Below, one piece after another: positions 21,584 through 32,570 of a stretch of 64,000 nt of DNA. The stretch is taken from NCBI GenBank assembly GCA_949128115.1, contig OX421964.1, positions 868,001 through 932,000 on the forward strand. The letters run 5' to 3'. Positions within the stretch are counted from its first letter, which is position 1. Each line of letters starts with the position of its first letter. The notes beneath the pieces are model-generated. The model did not search any database. It was not told the DNA's origin and saw nothing but the letters and a program-made list of their open reading frames with translations. The stretch comes from Anaspis maculata (Eukaryota > Arthropoda > Insecta > Coleoptera > Scraptiidae). Made by a program: the position numbers and the translations under genes.

Positions 21584-21756
21584 CCATAAGATAAACATAA
21601 ACAAAGATGACCTTCACTTGCTTGTAGCGGACAAACTTGAATGATTTTCAATGAAGCGGCCACCGATTCAGGAATTATTATGCATTTCGGTAAGGACGTT
21701 CCTATACTTTTAAACAATGATTTCCCAACGTTTCTTGAGTCTAAAAAAACGTTACA
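21584..21756. other. Island 3' tail, no gene seen
   Basis: Moderately AT-rich sequence beyond the polyadenylation signals, ending CTAAAAAAACGTTACA at the junction with satellite. A minus-strand open frame crosses from the satellite into this tail (to 21,565), but its first part is satellite-derived, so I do not call it a gene. Confidence 0.5.
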
Positions 21757-21760
21757 GTGT
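21757..21760. repeat. GTGT flank, right of island
   Basis: First four satellite bases after the island, leading into GTGTCTTTTTTTTCG. Partner of 20,174-20,177. Confidence 0.6.
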
Positions 21761-22719
21761 CTTTTTTTTCGATATTTGTGTTCGTTTGACGGATGTTGCG
21801 TTTGGAACAAGTAGCTGCCAACTCCAAAAGTGGTGACCGATCGTTTTTAAAGTCACGTGGGTTGGAGTTTGAAGTCACGTGGGTTGGAGCTTGAAGTCAC
21901 GTGGATTAAGACCTGAACTTTTTGGATAACAATTGTGTCTTTTTTTTTGATATTTGTGTTCGTTCGTCAGATGTTGCGTTTGGAACAAGTAGCTGCCAAC
22001 TCAAAAAGTGGTGACCGATCGTTTTTAAGTCACGTGGGTTGGAGTTTGAAGTCACGTGGGTTGGAGCCCGGAGTCACGTGGGTTAGGACCTGAACTTTTT
22101 GGCTAACAATTGTGTCTATTTTTCGATATTTTTTGTTCGTTCGTCGGATGTTGTGTTTGGAACGAGTAGCTGCCAACTCAAAAAGTGGTGACCGATCGTT
22201 TTTAAAGTCACGTGGGTTGAAGTCTGAACTCACGTGGGTTGAAACCTGAACTTTTTGGATAACAATTGTCTTTTTTTTTTCGATATTTGTGTTCGTTTGA
22301 CGGATGTTGCGTTTGGAACAAGTAGCTGCCAACTCAAAAAGTGGTGACCGATCGTTCTTAAAGTCACGTGGGTTGGAGTTTGAAGTCACGTGGGTTGGAG
22401 CTCGAAGTCACGTGGGTTAGGACCTGAACTTTTTGGAAAACAATTGTGTCTTTTTCTTCGATATTTGTGTTCGTTTGACGGATGTTGCGTTTGGAACAAG
22501 TAGCTGCCAACTCCAAAAGTGGTGACGGATCGTTTTAAAAGTCACGTAGGTTGAAGCCTGGAGGCACGTGGGTTGAAGCCTGAAGTCACGTGGGTTGGAG
22601 CCTGAAGTCACGTGGGTTAGGACCTGAAATTTTTGGATAACAATTGTGTCTTTTTTTTTATATTTGTGTTCGTTTGACGGATGTTGCGTTTGGAACAAGT
22701 AGCTGCCAACTCCAAAAGT

Positions 22720-24300
22720 GGTGACCGATCGTTTTAAAAGTCACGTGGGTTGAAGTTTGAAGTCAGGTGGGCTGGAGCCTGGAGTCACGTGGGTTAAAAC
22801 CTTAACTTTTTGGATAACAATTGTGTCTTTTTTTTTATATTTGTGTTCGTTCGTCAAATGTTGCGTTTGGAACGAGTAGCTGCCAACTCAAAAAGTGGTG
22901 ACCGATCGTTTTTAAAGTCACGTGGGTTGGAGTTTGAAGTCACGTGGGTTGGAGCCCGGAGTCACGTGGGTTAGGACCTGAATTTTTTGGATAACAATTG
23001 TGTCTATTTTTTGATATTTTTGTTCGTTCGTCGGATGTTGCGTTTGGAACGAGTAGCTGCCAACTTAAAAAGTGGTGACCGATCGTTTTTAAAGTCACGT
23101 GGGTTGAAGTTTGAATTCACATGGGTTGGAGCCTGAAGTCACGTGGGTTGAAACCTGAAATTTTTGGATAACAATTGTGTCTTTTTTTTTATATTTGTGT
23201 TCGTTTGACGGATGTTGCGTTTGGAACAAGTAGCTGCCAACTCAAAAAGTGGTGACCGATCGTTTTGAAAGTCACGTGGGTTGAAGTTTGAAGTCACGTG
23301 GGTTGGAGCCTGAAGTCACGTGGGTTCAAACCTTAACTTTTTGGATAACAAATGTGTCTTTTTTTTATATTTGTGTTCGTTTGACGGATGTTGCGTTTGG
23401 AACAAGTAGCTGCCAACTCAAAAAGTGGTGACCGATCGTTTTAAAAGTCACGTGGGTTGAAGTTTGAAGTCACGTGGGTTGGAGCCTGAAGTCACGTGGG
23501 TTAAAACCTTAACTTTTTGGATAACAAATGTGTCTTTTTTTTTGATATTTGTGTTCGTTCGTCAGATGTTGCGTTTGGAACAAGAAGCTGCCAACTCAAA
23601 AAGTGGTGACCGATCGTTTTTAAAGTCACGTGGGTTGGAGTTTGAAGTCACGTGGGTTGGAGCTTGAAGTCACGTGGGTTAAGACCTGAACTTTTTGGAT
23701 AACAATTGTGTCTATTTTTTTATATTTTTGTTCGTTGGATGTTGCGTTTGGAACGAGTAGCAGCCCACTTGAAAAGTGGTGACCGGTCGTTTTTGAAGTC
23801 ACGTGGGTTGAAATTTGAAGTCACGTGGGTTGGAGTTTGAAGTCACGTGGGTTGAAACCTGAACTTTTTGGATAACAATTGTTTGTTTTTTTTCGATATT
23901 TGTGTTCGTTTGACGGATGTTGCGTTTGGAACAAGTAGCTGCCAACTCAAAAAGTGGTGACCGATCGTTTTTAAAGTCACGTGGGTTGGAGTTTGAAGTC
24001 ACGTGGGATGGAGCTCGAAGTCACGTGGGTTAGGACCTGAACTTTTTGGATAACAATTGTGTCTTTTTTTTCGATATTTGTGTTCGTTTGACGGATGTTA
24101 CGTTTGGAACAAGTAGCTGCCAACTCCAAAAGTGGTGACGAATCGTTTCAAAAGTCACGTGGGTTGAAGCCTGGAGGCACGTGGGTTGAAGCCTGAGGTC
24201 ACGTGGGTTGGAGCCTGAAGTCACGTGGAAAAAGACCCGAAATTTTTGGATAACAATTGTGTGTTTTTTTTTATATTTGTGTTCGTTTGACGGATGTTGC
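22720..24300 (+). repeat. Higher-order block D, copy 1
   Basis: Matches 25,944-27,524 at an offset of 3,224. Shared oddities include CAGGTGGGCTGGAGCC, GAATTCACATGGG and the shortened linker TTGTTCGTTGGATG, which lacks CGTC. Confidence 0.82.
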
Positions 24301-25111
24301 GTTTGGAACAAGTAGCTGCCAACTCAAAAAGTGGTGACCGATCGTTTTAAAAGTCACGTGGGTTGAAGTTTGAAGTCACGTGGGTTGGAGCCTGAAGTCA
24401 CGTGGGTTAAAACCTTAACTTTTTGGATAACAAATGTGTCTTTTTTTTTGATATTTGTGTTCGTTCGTCAGATGTTGCGTTTGGAACAAGAAGCTGCCAA
24501 CTCAAAAAGTGGTGACCGATCGTTTTTAAAGTCACGTGGGTTGGAGTTTGAAGTCACGTGGGTTGGAGCTTGAAGTCACGTGGGTTAAGACCTGAACTTT
24601 TTGGATAACAATTGTGTCTATTTTTTTATATTTTTGTTCGTTGGATGTTGCGTTTGGAACGAGTAGCAGCCAACTTGAAAAGTGGTGACCGGTCGTTTTT
24701 GAAGTCACGTGGGTTGAAATTTGAAGTCACGTGGGTTGGAGTTTGAAGTCACGTGGGTTGAAACCTGAACTTTTTGGATAACAATTGTTTGTTTTTTTTC
24801 GATATTTGTGTTCGTTTGACGGATGTTGCGTTTGGAACAAGTAGCTGCCAACTCAAAAAGTGGTGACCGATCGTTTTTAAAGTCACGTGGGTTGGAGTTT
24901 GAAGTCAGGTGGGTTGGAGTTTGAAGTCACGTGGGTTGAAACCTGAACTTTTTGGATAACAATTGTTTTTTTTTTCGATATTTGTGTTCGTTTGACGGAT
25001 GTTGCGTTTGGAACAAGTAGCTGCCAACTCAAAAAGTGGTGACCGATCGTTTTTAAAGTCACGTGGGTTGGAGTTTGAAGTCACGTGGGATGGAGCTCGA
25101 AGTCACGTGGG
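24030..25111 (+). repeat. 1,082-bp local tandem duplication, unit 1
   Basis: Repeats immediately downstream at 25,112-25,940 with the same rare variants (GATGTTACG, GCCTGAGGTCACG, CACGTGGAAAAAGACCC). Unit 1 includes one additional monomer near 24,890 containing a CAGGTG variant. A further related step of 906 bp links 23,464 to 24,370. Confidence 0.8.
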
Positions 25112-25940
25112 TTAGGACCTGAACTTTTTGGATAACAATTGTGTCTTTTTTTTCGATATTTGTGTTCGTTTGACGGATGTTACGTTTGGAACAAGTAGCT
25201 GCCAACTCCAAAAGTGGTGACGAATCGTTTCAAAAGTCACGTGGGTTGAAGCCTGGAGGCACGTGGGTTGAAGCCTGAGGTCACGTGGGTTGGAGCCTGA
25301 AGTCACGTGGAAAAAGACCCGAAATTTTTGGATAACAATTGTGTGTTTTTTTTTATATTTGTGTTCGTTTGACGGATGTTGCGTTTGGAACAAGTAGCTG
25401 CCAACTCAAAAAGTGGTGACCGATCGTTTTAAAAGTCACGTGGGTTGAAGTTTGAAGTCACGTGGGTTGGAGCCTGAAGTCACGTGGGTTAAAACCTTAA
25501 CTTTTTGGATAACAAATGTGTCTTTTTTTTTGATATTTGTGTTCGTTCGTCAGATGTTGCGTTTGGAACAAGAAGCTGCCAACTCAAAAAGTGGTGACCG
25601 ATCGTTTTTAAAGTCACGTGGGTTGGAGTTTGAAGTCACGTGGGTTGGAGCTTGAAGTCACGTGGGTTAAGACCTGAACTTTTTGGATAACAATTGTGTC
25701 TATTTTTTTATATTTTTGTTCGTTGGATGTTGCGTTTGGAACGAGTAGCAGCCAACTTGAAAAGTGGTGACCGGTCGTTTTTGAAGTCACGTGGGTTGAA
25801 ATTTGAAGTCACGTGGGTTGGAGTTTGAAGTCACGTGGGTTGAAACCTGAACTTTTTGGATAACAATTGTTTGTTTTTTTTCGATATTTGTGTTCGTTTG
25901 ACGGATGTTGCGTTTGGAACAAGTAGCTGCCAACTCAAAA
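25112..25940 (+). repeat. 1,082-bp local tandem duplication, unit 2 (partial)
   Basis: Follows unit 1 without a gap and matches it until about 25,940-25,960, where the sequence switches into block D copy 2. Confidence 0.78.
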
Positions 25941-25943
25941 AGT

Positions 25944-27524
25944 GGTGACCGATCGTTTTAAAAGTCACGTGGGTTGAAGTTTGAAGTCAGGTGGGCTGGA
26001 GCCTGGAGTCACGTGGGTTAAAACCTTAACTTTTTGGATAACAATTGTGTCTTTTTTTTTATATTTGTGTTCGTTCGTCAAATGTTGCGTTTGGAACGAG
26101 TAGCTGCCAACTCAAAAAGTGGTGACCGATCGTTTTTAAAGTCACGTGGGTTGGAGTTTGAAGTCACGTGGGTTGGAGCCCGGAGTCACGTGGGTTAGGA
26201 CCTGAATTTTTTGGATAACAATTGTGTCTATTTTTTGATATTTTTGTTCGTTCGTCGGATGTTGCGTTTGGAACGAGTAGCTGCCAACTTAAAAAGTGGT
26301 GACCGATCGTTTATAAAGTCACGTGGGTTGAAGTTTGAATTCACATGGGTTGAAGCCTGAAGTCACGTGGGTTGAAACCTGAAATTTTTGGATAACAATT
26401 GTGTCTTTTTTTTTATATTTGTGTTCGTTTGACGGATGTTGCGTTTGGAACAAGTAGCTGCCAACTCAAAAAGTGGTGACCGATCGTTTTGAAAGTCACG
26501 TGGGTTGAAGTTTGAAGTCACGTGGGTTGGAGCCTGAAGTCACGTGGGTTCAAACCTTAACTTTTTGGATAACAAATGTGTCTTTTTTTTATATTTGTGT
26601 TCGTTTGACGGATGTTGCGTTTGGAACAAGTAGCTGCCAACTCAAAAAGTGGTGACCGATCGTTTTAAAAGTCACGTGGGTTGAAGTTTGAAGTCACGTG
26701 GGTTGGAGCCTGAAGTCACGTGGGTTAAAACCTTAACTTTTTGGATAACAAATGTGTCTTTTTTTTTGATATTTGTGTTCGTTCGTCAGATGTTGCGTTT
26801 GGAACAAGAAGCTGCCAACTCAAAAAGTGGTGACCGATCGTTTTTAAAGTCACGTGGGTTGGAGTTTGAAGTCACGTGGGTTGGAGCTTGAAGTCACGTG
26901 GGTTAAGACCTGAACTTTTTGGATAACAATTGTGTCTATTTTTTTATATTTTTGTTCGTTGGATGTTGCGTTTGGAACGAGTAGCAGCCAACTTGAAAAG
27001 TGGTGACCGGTCGTTTTTGAAGTCACGTGGGTTGAAATTTGAAGTCACGTGGGTTGGAGTTTGAAGTCACGTGGGTTGAAACCTGAACTTTTTGGATAAC
27101 AATTGTTTGTTTTTTTTCGATATTTGTGTTCGTTTGACGGATGTTGCGTTTGGAACAAGTAGCTGCCAACTCAAAAAGTGGTGACCGATCGTTTTTAAAG
27201 TCACGTGGGTTGGAGTTTGAAGTCACGTGGGATGGAGCTCGAAGTCACGTGGGTTAGGACCTGAACTTTTTGGATAACAATTGTGTCTTTTTTTTCGATA
27301 TTTGTGTTCGTTTGACGGATGTTACGTTTGGAACAAGTAGCTGCCAACTCCAAAAGTGGTGACGAATCGTTTCAAAAGTCTCGTGGGTTGAAGCCTGGAG
27401 GCACGTGGGTTGAAGCCTGAAGTCACGTGGGTTGGAGCCTGAAGTCACGTGGAAAAGGACCCGAAATTTTTGGATAACAATTGTGTCTTTTTTTTTATAT
27501 TTGTGTTCGTTTGACGGATGTTGC
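25944..27524 (+). repeat. Higher-order block D, copy 2
   Basis: Copy of 22,720-24,300, joined at its left edge to the second unit of a 1,082-bp tandem duplication and overlapping block C copy 3. Confidence 0.82.
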
Positions 27525-29266
27525 GTTTGGACCAAGTAGCTGCTAACTCAAAAAGTGGTGACCGATCGTTTTTAAAGTCACGTGGGTTGAAGTTTGAAGT
27601 CACGTGGGTTGAAGCCTGAAGTCACGTGGGTTCAAACCTGAACTTTTTGGATAACTATTGTGTCTATTTTTTGATATTTTTGTTCGTTCGTCGGATGTTG
27701 CGTTTGGAACGAGTAGCTGCCAACTCCAAAAGTGGTGACCGATCGTTTTAAAAGTCACGTGGGTTGAAGTTTGAAGTCACGTGGGCTGGAGCCTGAAGTC
27801 ACGTGGGTTAAAACCTTAACTTTTTGGATAACAATTGTGTTTTTTTTTTATATTTGTGTTCGTTCGTCAGATGTTGCGTTTGGAACAAGAAGCTGCCAAC
27901 TCAAAAAGTGGTGACCGATCGTTTTTGAAGTCACGTGGGTTGGAGTTTGAAGTCACGTGGGTTGGAGCCCGGAGTCACGTGGGTTAGGACCTGAACTTTT
28001 TGGATAACAATTGTGTCTATTTTTTGATATTTTTGTTCGTCCGTCGGATGTTGCGTTTGGAACGAGTAGCTGCCAACTTAAAAAGTGGTGACCGATCGTT
28101 TTTAAAGTCACGTGGGTTGAAGTTTGAAGTCACGTGGTTTGGAGCCTTAAGTCACGTGGGTTGAAACCTGAACTTTTTGGATAACAATTGTCTTTTTTTT
28201 TTCGATATTTGTGTTCGTTTGACGGATGTTGCGTTTGGAACAAGTAGCTGCCAACTCAAAAAGTGGTGACCGATTGTTTTTGAAGTCACGTGGGTTGGAG
28301 TTTGAAGTCACGTGGGTTGGAGCTCGAAGTCACGTGGGTTAGGACCTGAACTTTTTGGATAACAATTGTGTCTTTTTTTTTCGATATCTGTGTTCGTTTG
28401 ACGGATGTTGCGTTTTGAACAAGTAGCTGCCAACTCCAAAAGTGGTGACGGATCGTTTTAAAAGTCACGTGGGTTGAAGCCTGGAGGCACGTGGGTTGAA
28501 GCCTGAAGTCACGTGGGTTGGAGCCTGAAGTCACGTGGGTTAGGACCTGAAATTTTTGGATAACAATTGTGTCTTTTTTTTCGATATTTGTGTTCGTTTG
28601 ACGGATGTTGCGTTTGGAACAAGTAGCTGCCAACTCCAAAAGTGGTGACGGATCGTTTTAAAAGTCACGTGGGTTGGAGCCTGGAGGCACGTGGGTTGAA
28701 GCCTGAAGTCACGTGGGTTGGAGCCTGAAGTCACGTGGGTTCGAACCTGATTTTTTTGGATAACAATTGTGTCTATTTTTTGATATTTTTGTTCGTTCGT
28801 CGGATGTTGCGTTTGGAACAAGTAGCTGCCAACTTAAAAAGTGGTGACCGATCGTTTTTAAAGTCACGTGGGTTGAAGTTTGAAGTCACGTGGGTTAGAG
28901 CCTGAAGTCACGTGGGTTCAAACCTGAACATTTTGGATAACAATTGTGTCTATTTTTTGATATTTTTGTTCGTTCGTCGGATGTTGCGTTTGGAACGAGT
29001 AACTGCCAACTCCAAAAGTGGTGACCGATCGTTTTAAAAGTCACGTGGGTTGAAGTTTGAAGTCACGTGGGCTGGAGCCTGAAGTCACGTGGGTTAAAAC
29101 CCTCACTTTTTGGATAACAATTGTGTCTTTTTCTTTATATTTGTGTTCGTTCGTCAGATGTTGCGTTTGGAACAAGTAGCTGCCAACTCAAAAAGTGGTG
29201 ACCGATCGGTTTTAAAGTCACGTGGGTTGGAGTTTGAAGTCACGTGGGTTGGAGCCCGGAGTCACG
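26376..29266 (+). repeat. Higher-order block C, copy 3
   Basis: Copy of 17,250-20,140. Correspondence ends inside a 22-bp subunit at about 29,266, where this copy continues with CACGTGGATTAAGACC rather than CACGTGGGTTAGGACC. Confidence 0.83.
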
Positions 29267-29460
29267 TGGATTAAGACCTGAACTTTTTGGATAACAATTG
29301 TGTCTTTTTTTTTGATATTTGTGTTCGTTCGTCAGATGTTGCGTTTGGAACAAGTAGCTGCCAACTCAAAAAGTGGTGACCGAACGTTCTTAAAGTCACG
29401 TGGGTTGGAGTTTAAAGTCACGTGGGTTGGAGCTCGAAGTCACGTGGGTTAGGACCTTAA
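29265..29460 (+). repeat. 356-bp dimer duplication, unit 1
   Basis: Contains CACGTGGATTAAGACC and the rare core variant GACCGAACGTTCTTAAAG at about 29,378. The same string recurs 356 bp downstream, exactly two 178-bp monomers. Confidence 0.82.
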
Positions 29461-29477
29461 CTTTTTGGATAACAATC

Positions 29478-29481
29478 GTGT
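29478..29481. other. Candidate empty site corresponding to the island insertion
   Basis: Here GTGT occurs once in AACAATCGTGTCTTTT. To its left, GTTAGGACCTTAACTTTTT matches the left flank of the island. To its right, the sequence matches the island's right flank for about 255 bp, including CTCCAAAAGTGGTGACC and CACGTGGATTAAGACC. At the island the same place reads GTGT, 1,579 bp of unrelated DNA, then GTGT. Similar uninterrupted left-side sequence also occurs near 47.96, 53.99 and 62.0 kb. Confidence 0.8.
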
Positions 29482-29620
29482 CTTTTTTTTCGATATTTGT
29501 GTTCGTTTGACGGATGTTGCGTTTGGAACAAGTAGCTGCCAACTCCAAAAGTGGTGACCGATCGTTTTTAAAGTCACGTGGGTTGGAGTTTGAAGTCACG
29601 TGGGTTGGAGCTTGAAGTCA

Positions 29621-29816
29621 CGTGGATTAAGACCTGAACTTTTTGGATAACAATTGTGTCTTTTTTTTTGATATTTGTGTTCGTTCGTCAGATGTTGCGT
29701 TTGGAACAAGTAGCTGCCAACTCAAAAAGTGGTGACCGAACGTTCTTAAAGTCACGTGGGTTGGAGTTTAAAGTCACGTGGGTTGGAGCTCGAAGTCACG
29801 TGGGTTAGGACCTGAA
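29621..29816 (+). repeat. 356-bp dimer duplication, unit 2
   Basis: Second copy of the marked segment at 29,265-29,460. Between the two units lies the monomer that matches both flanks of the island. Confidence 0.82.
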
Positions 29817-30456
29817 CTTTTTGGAAAACAATTGTGTCTTTTTCTTCGATATTTGTGTTCGTTTGACGGATGTTGCGTTTGGAACAAGTATCTGCCAACT
29901 CCAAAAGTGGTGACCGATCGTTTTAAAAGTCACGTGGGTTGAAGTTTGAAGTCAGGTGGGCTGGAGCCTGGAGTCACGTGGGTTAAAACCTTAACTTTTT
30001 GGATAACAATTGTGTCTTTTTTTTTGATATTTGTGTTCGTTCGTCAAATGTTGCGTTTGGAACGAGTAGCTGCCAACTCAAAAAGAGGTGACCGATCGTT
30101 TTTAAAGTCACGTGGGTTGGAGTTCGAAGTCACGTGGGTTGGAGCCCGGAGTCACGTGGGTTAGGACCTGAACTTTTTGGATAACAATTGTGTCTATTTT
30201 TTGATATTTTTGTTCGTTCGTCGGATGTTGCGTTTGGAACGAGTAGCTGCCAACTTAAAAAGTGGTGACCGATCGTTTTTAAAGTCACGTGGGTTGAAGT
30301 TTGAATTCACATGGGTTGGAGCCTGAAGTCACGTGGGTTGAAACCTGAACTTTTTGGATAACAATTGTCTTTTTTTTTTGGATATTTGTGTTCGTTCGAC
30401 GGATGTTGCGTTTGGAACAAGTAGCTGCCAACTTAAAAAGTGGTGACCGATCGTTT

Positions 30457-30845
30457 CTGAAGTCACGTGGGTTGGAGTTTAAAGTCACGTGGGTTGGAGC
30501 TCAAAGTCACGTGGGATAGGACCTGAACTTTCTGGATAACAATTGTGTCTTTTTCTTCGATATTTGTGTTCGTTTGACGGATGTTGCGTTTGGAACAAGT
30601 AGCTGCCAACTCCAAAAGTGGTGACGGATCGTTTCAAAAGTCACGTGGGTTGAAGCCTGAAGTCACGTGGGTTGGAGCCTGAAGTCACGTGGGTTAGGAC
30701 CTGAAATTTTTTGATAACAATTGTGTCTTTTTTTCGATATTTGTGTTCGTTTGGCGGATGTTGCGTTTGGAACAAGTAGCTGCCAACTGAAAAAGTGGTG
30801 ACCGATCGTTTTAAAAGTCACGTGGGTTGATGTTTGAAGTGACGT
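30457..30845 (+). repeat. Segment shared with 3.76 kb, copy 2
   Basis: Carries the same rare variants as 3,757-4,165 with one subunit fewer. A related but more diverged version lies at about 32,951-33,250. Confidence 0.8.
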
Positions 30846-31467
30846 GGGTTGGAGCCTGAAGTCACGTGGGTTCAAACTTGAACTTTTTGGATAATAATTG
30901 TGTCTTTTCTTTTGATATTTGTGTTAGTTAACGGATGTTGCGTTTGGAACAAGTAGCTGCATACTCAGAAAATGGTGACCGATCGTTTTTAAAGTCACGT
31001 GGGTTGGAGTTTGAAGTCACGTGGGTTGAAGCTTGAAGTCACGTGAGTTAAGACCTGAACTTTTTGGATAACAATTGTGTCTTTTTTTTTGATATTTGTG
31101 TTCGTTCGTCAGATGTTGCGTTTGGAACAAGTAGCTGCCAACTCAAAAAGTGGTGACCGATCGTTTTTAAAGTCACGTGGGTTGGAGTTTGAAGTCACGT
31201 GGGTTGGAGCTTGAAGTCACGTGGGTTAAGACCTGAACTTTTTGGATAACAATTGTGTCTATTTTTTTATATTTTTGTTCGTTGGATGTTGCGTTTGGAA
31301 CGAGTAGCAGCCAACTTGAAAAGTGGTGACCGGTCGTTTTTGAAGTCACGTGGGTTGAAATTTGAAGTCACGTGGGTTGGAGTTTGAAGTCACGTGGGTT
31401 GAAACCTGAACTTTTTGGATAACAATTGTTTTTTTTTTTCGATATTTGTGTTCGTTTGACGGATGTT

Positions 31468-32038
31468 GCGTTTGGAACAAGTAGCTGCCAACTTAAAAAG
31501 TGGTGACCGATCGTTTTTGAAGTCACGTGGGTTGAAGTTTGAAGTCACGTGGGTTGGAACCTGAAGACACGTGGGTTCAAACCTGAACTTTTAGGATAAC
31601 AATTGTGTCTATTTTTTGATATTTTTGTTCGTTCGTCGGATGTTGCGTTTGGAACGAGTAACTGCCAACTCCAAAAGTGGTGACCGATCGTTTTAAAAGT
31701 CACGTGGGTTGAAATTTGAAGTCACGTGGGCTGGAGCCTGAAGTCACGTGGGTTAAAACCCTCACTTTTTGGATAACAATTGTGTCTTTTTTTTATATTT
31801 GTGTTCGTTCGTCAGATGTTGCGTTTGGAACAAGTAGCTGCCAACTCAAAAAGCGGTGACCGATCGTTTTTAAAGTCACGTGGGTTGGAGTTTGAAGTCA
31901 CGTGGGTTGGAGCCCGGAGTCACGTGGGTTAGGACCTGAACTTTTTGGATAACAATCGTGTCTTTTTTTTCGATATTTGTGTTCGTTTGACGGATGTTGC
32001 CTTTGGAACAAGTAGCTGCCAACTCCAAAAGTGGTGAC
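31468..32038 (+). repeat. Mosaic segment shared with 35.74 kb, copy 1
   Basis: Offset 4,274 to 35,742-36,312. Shared markers include CTGAAGACACGTGGG, ACTTTTAGGATAAC, AAAAAGCGGTGACC and GTTGCCTTTGGAAC. Copies diverge at GACGAATCG versus GACGGATCG. Confidence 0.8.
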
Positions 32039-32060
32039 GAATCGTTTCAAAAGTCACGTG

Positions 32061-32570
32061 GGTTGGAGCCTGAAGTCACGTGGAATAGGACCTGAAATTT
32101 TGGATAACAATTGTGTCTTTTTTTTTTATATTTGTGTTCGTTTGACGGATGTTGCGTTTGGAACAAGTAGCTGCTAACTCAAAAAGTGGTGACCGATCGT
32201 TTTTAAGTCACGTGGGTTGAAGTTTGAAGTCACGTGGGTTGGAGCCTGAAGTCACGTGGGTTCAAACCTGAACTTTTTGGATAACTATTGTGTCTATTTT
32301 TTGATATTTTTGTTCGTTCGTCGGATGTTGCGTTTGAAACGAGTAGCTGCCAACTTAAAAAGTGGTGACCGATCGTTTTTGAAGTCACGTGGGATGAAGT
32401 TTGAAGTCACGTGGGTTGGAGCCTGAAGTCACGTGGGTTCAAACCTGAACTTTTTAGATAACAATTGTGTCTATTTTTTGATATTTTTGTTCGTTCGTCG
32501 GATGTTGCGTTTGGAACGAGTAGCTGCCAACTCCAAAAGTGGTGACCGATCGTTTTAAAAGTCGCGTGGG
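32061..32570 (+). repeat. Mosaic segment shared with 34.23 kb, copy 1
   Basis: Offset about 2,167 to 34,229-34,737. Shared markers are CACGTGGAATAGGACC, GAAATTTTGGATAAC, a core with GTTTGAAACGAG, CACGTGGGATGAAG and GTCGCGTGGGTTG. Confidence 0.78.

Larger units (their letters stand above)
20178..21756 (+). mobile_element. Non-satellite insertion in the array, possibly transposon-borne
   Basis: A 1,579-bp stretch with no 22-bp subunits and no satellite core, inserted within a T-rich linker. GTGT lies at both edges (20,174-20,177 and 21,757-21,760). The ends are weakly inverted: TATAACATATTTT at the left against TGTAACGTTTTTT read inward from the right, 10 of 13 positions alike. This fits a DNA transposon or captured gene fragment with a 4-bp target duplication. 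A repair-type insertion with chance GTGT homology is an alternative. No recognisable transposase was found, so the class is unknown. The interior resembles a spliced gene and is described separately. Confidence 0.5.

Noticed and set aside
20178..21756. Island as a Helitron.
   Set aside because: No TC start or CTRR end with a 3' hairpin, and the flanks show an apparent 4-bp duplication rather than an A/T insertion point.
20178..21756. Island as a tail-primed retroelement or processed retrogene.
   Set aside because: No reverse-transcriptase-like frame, no poly(A) tract at the right junction, and intron-like segments are still present.
21565..21810. Minus-strand 81-codon open frame spanning the right island junction.
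   Set aside because: Its first residues are satellite-derived and shared by many satellite frames; it becomes open only by crossing the insertion junction.
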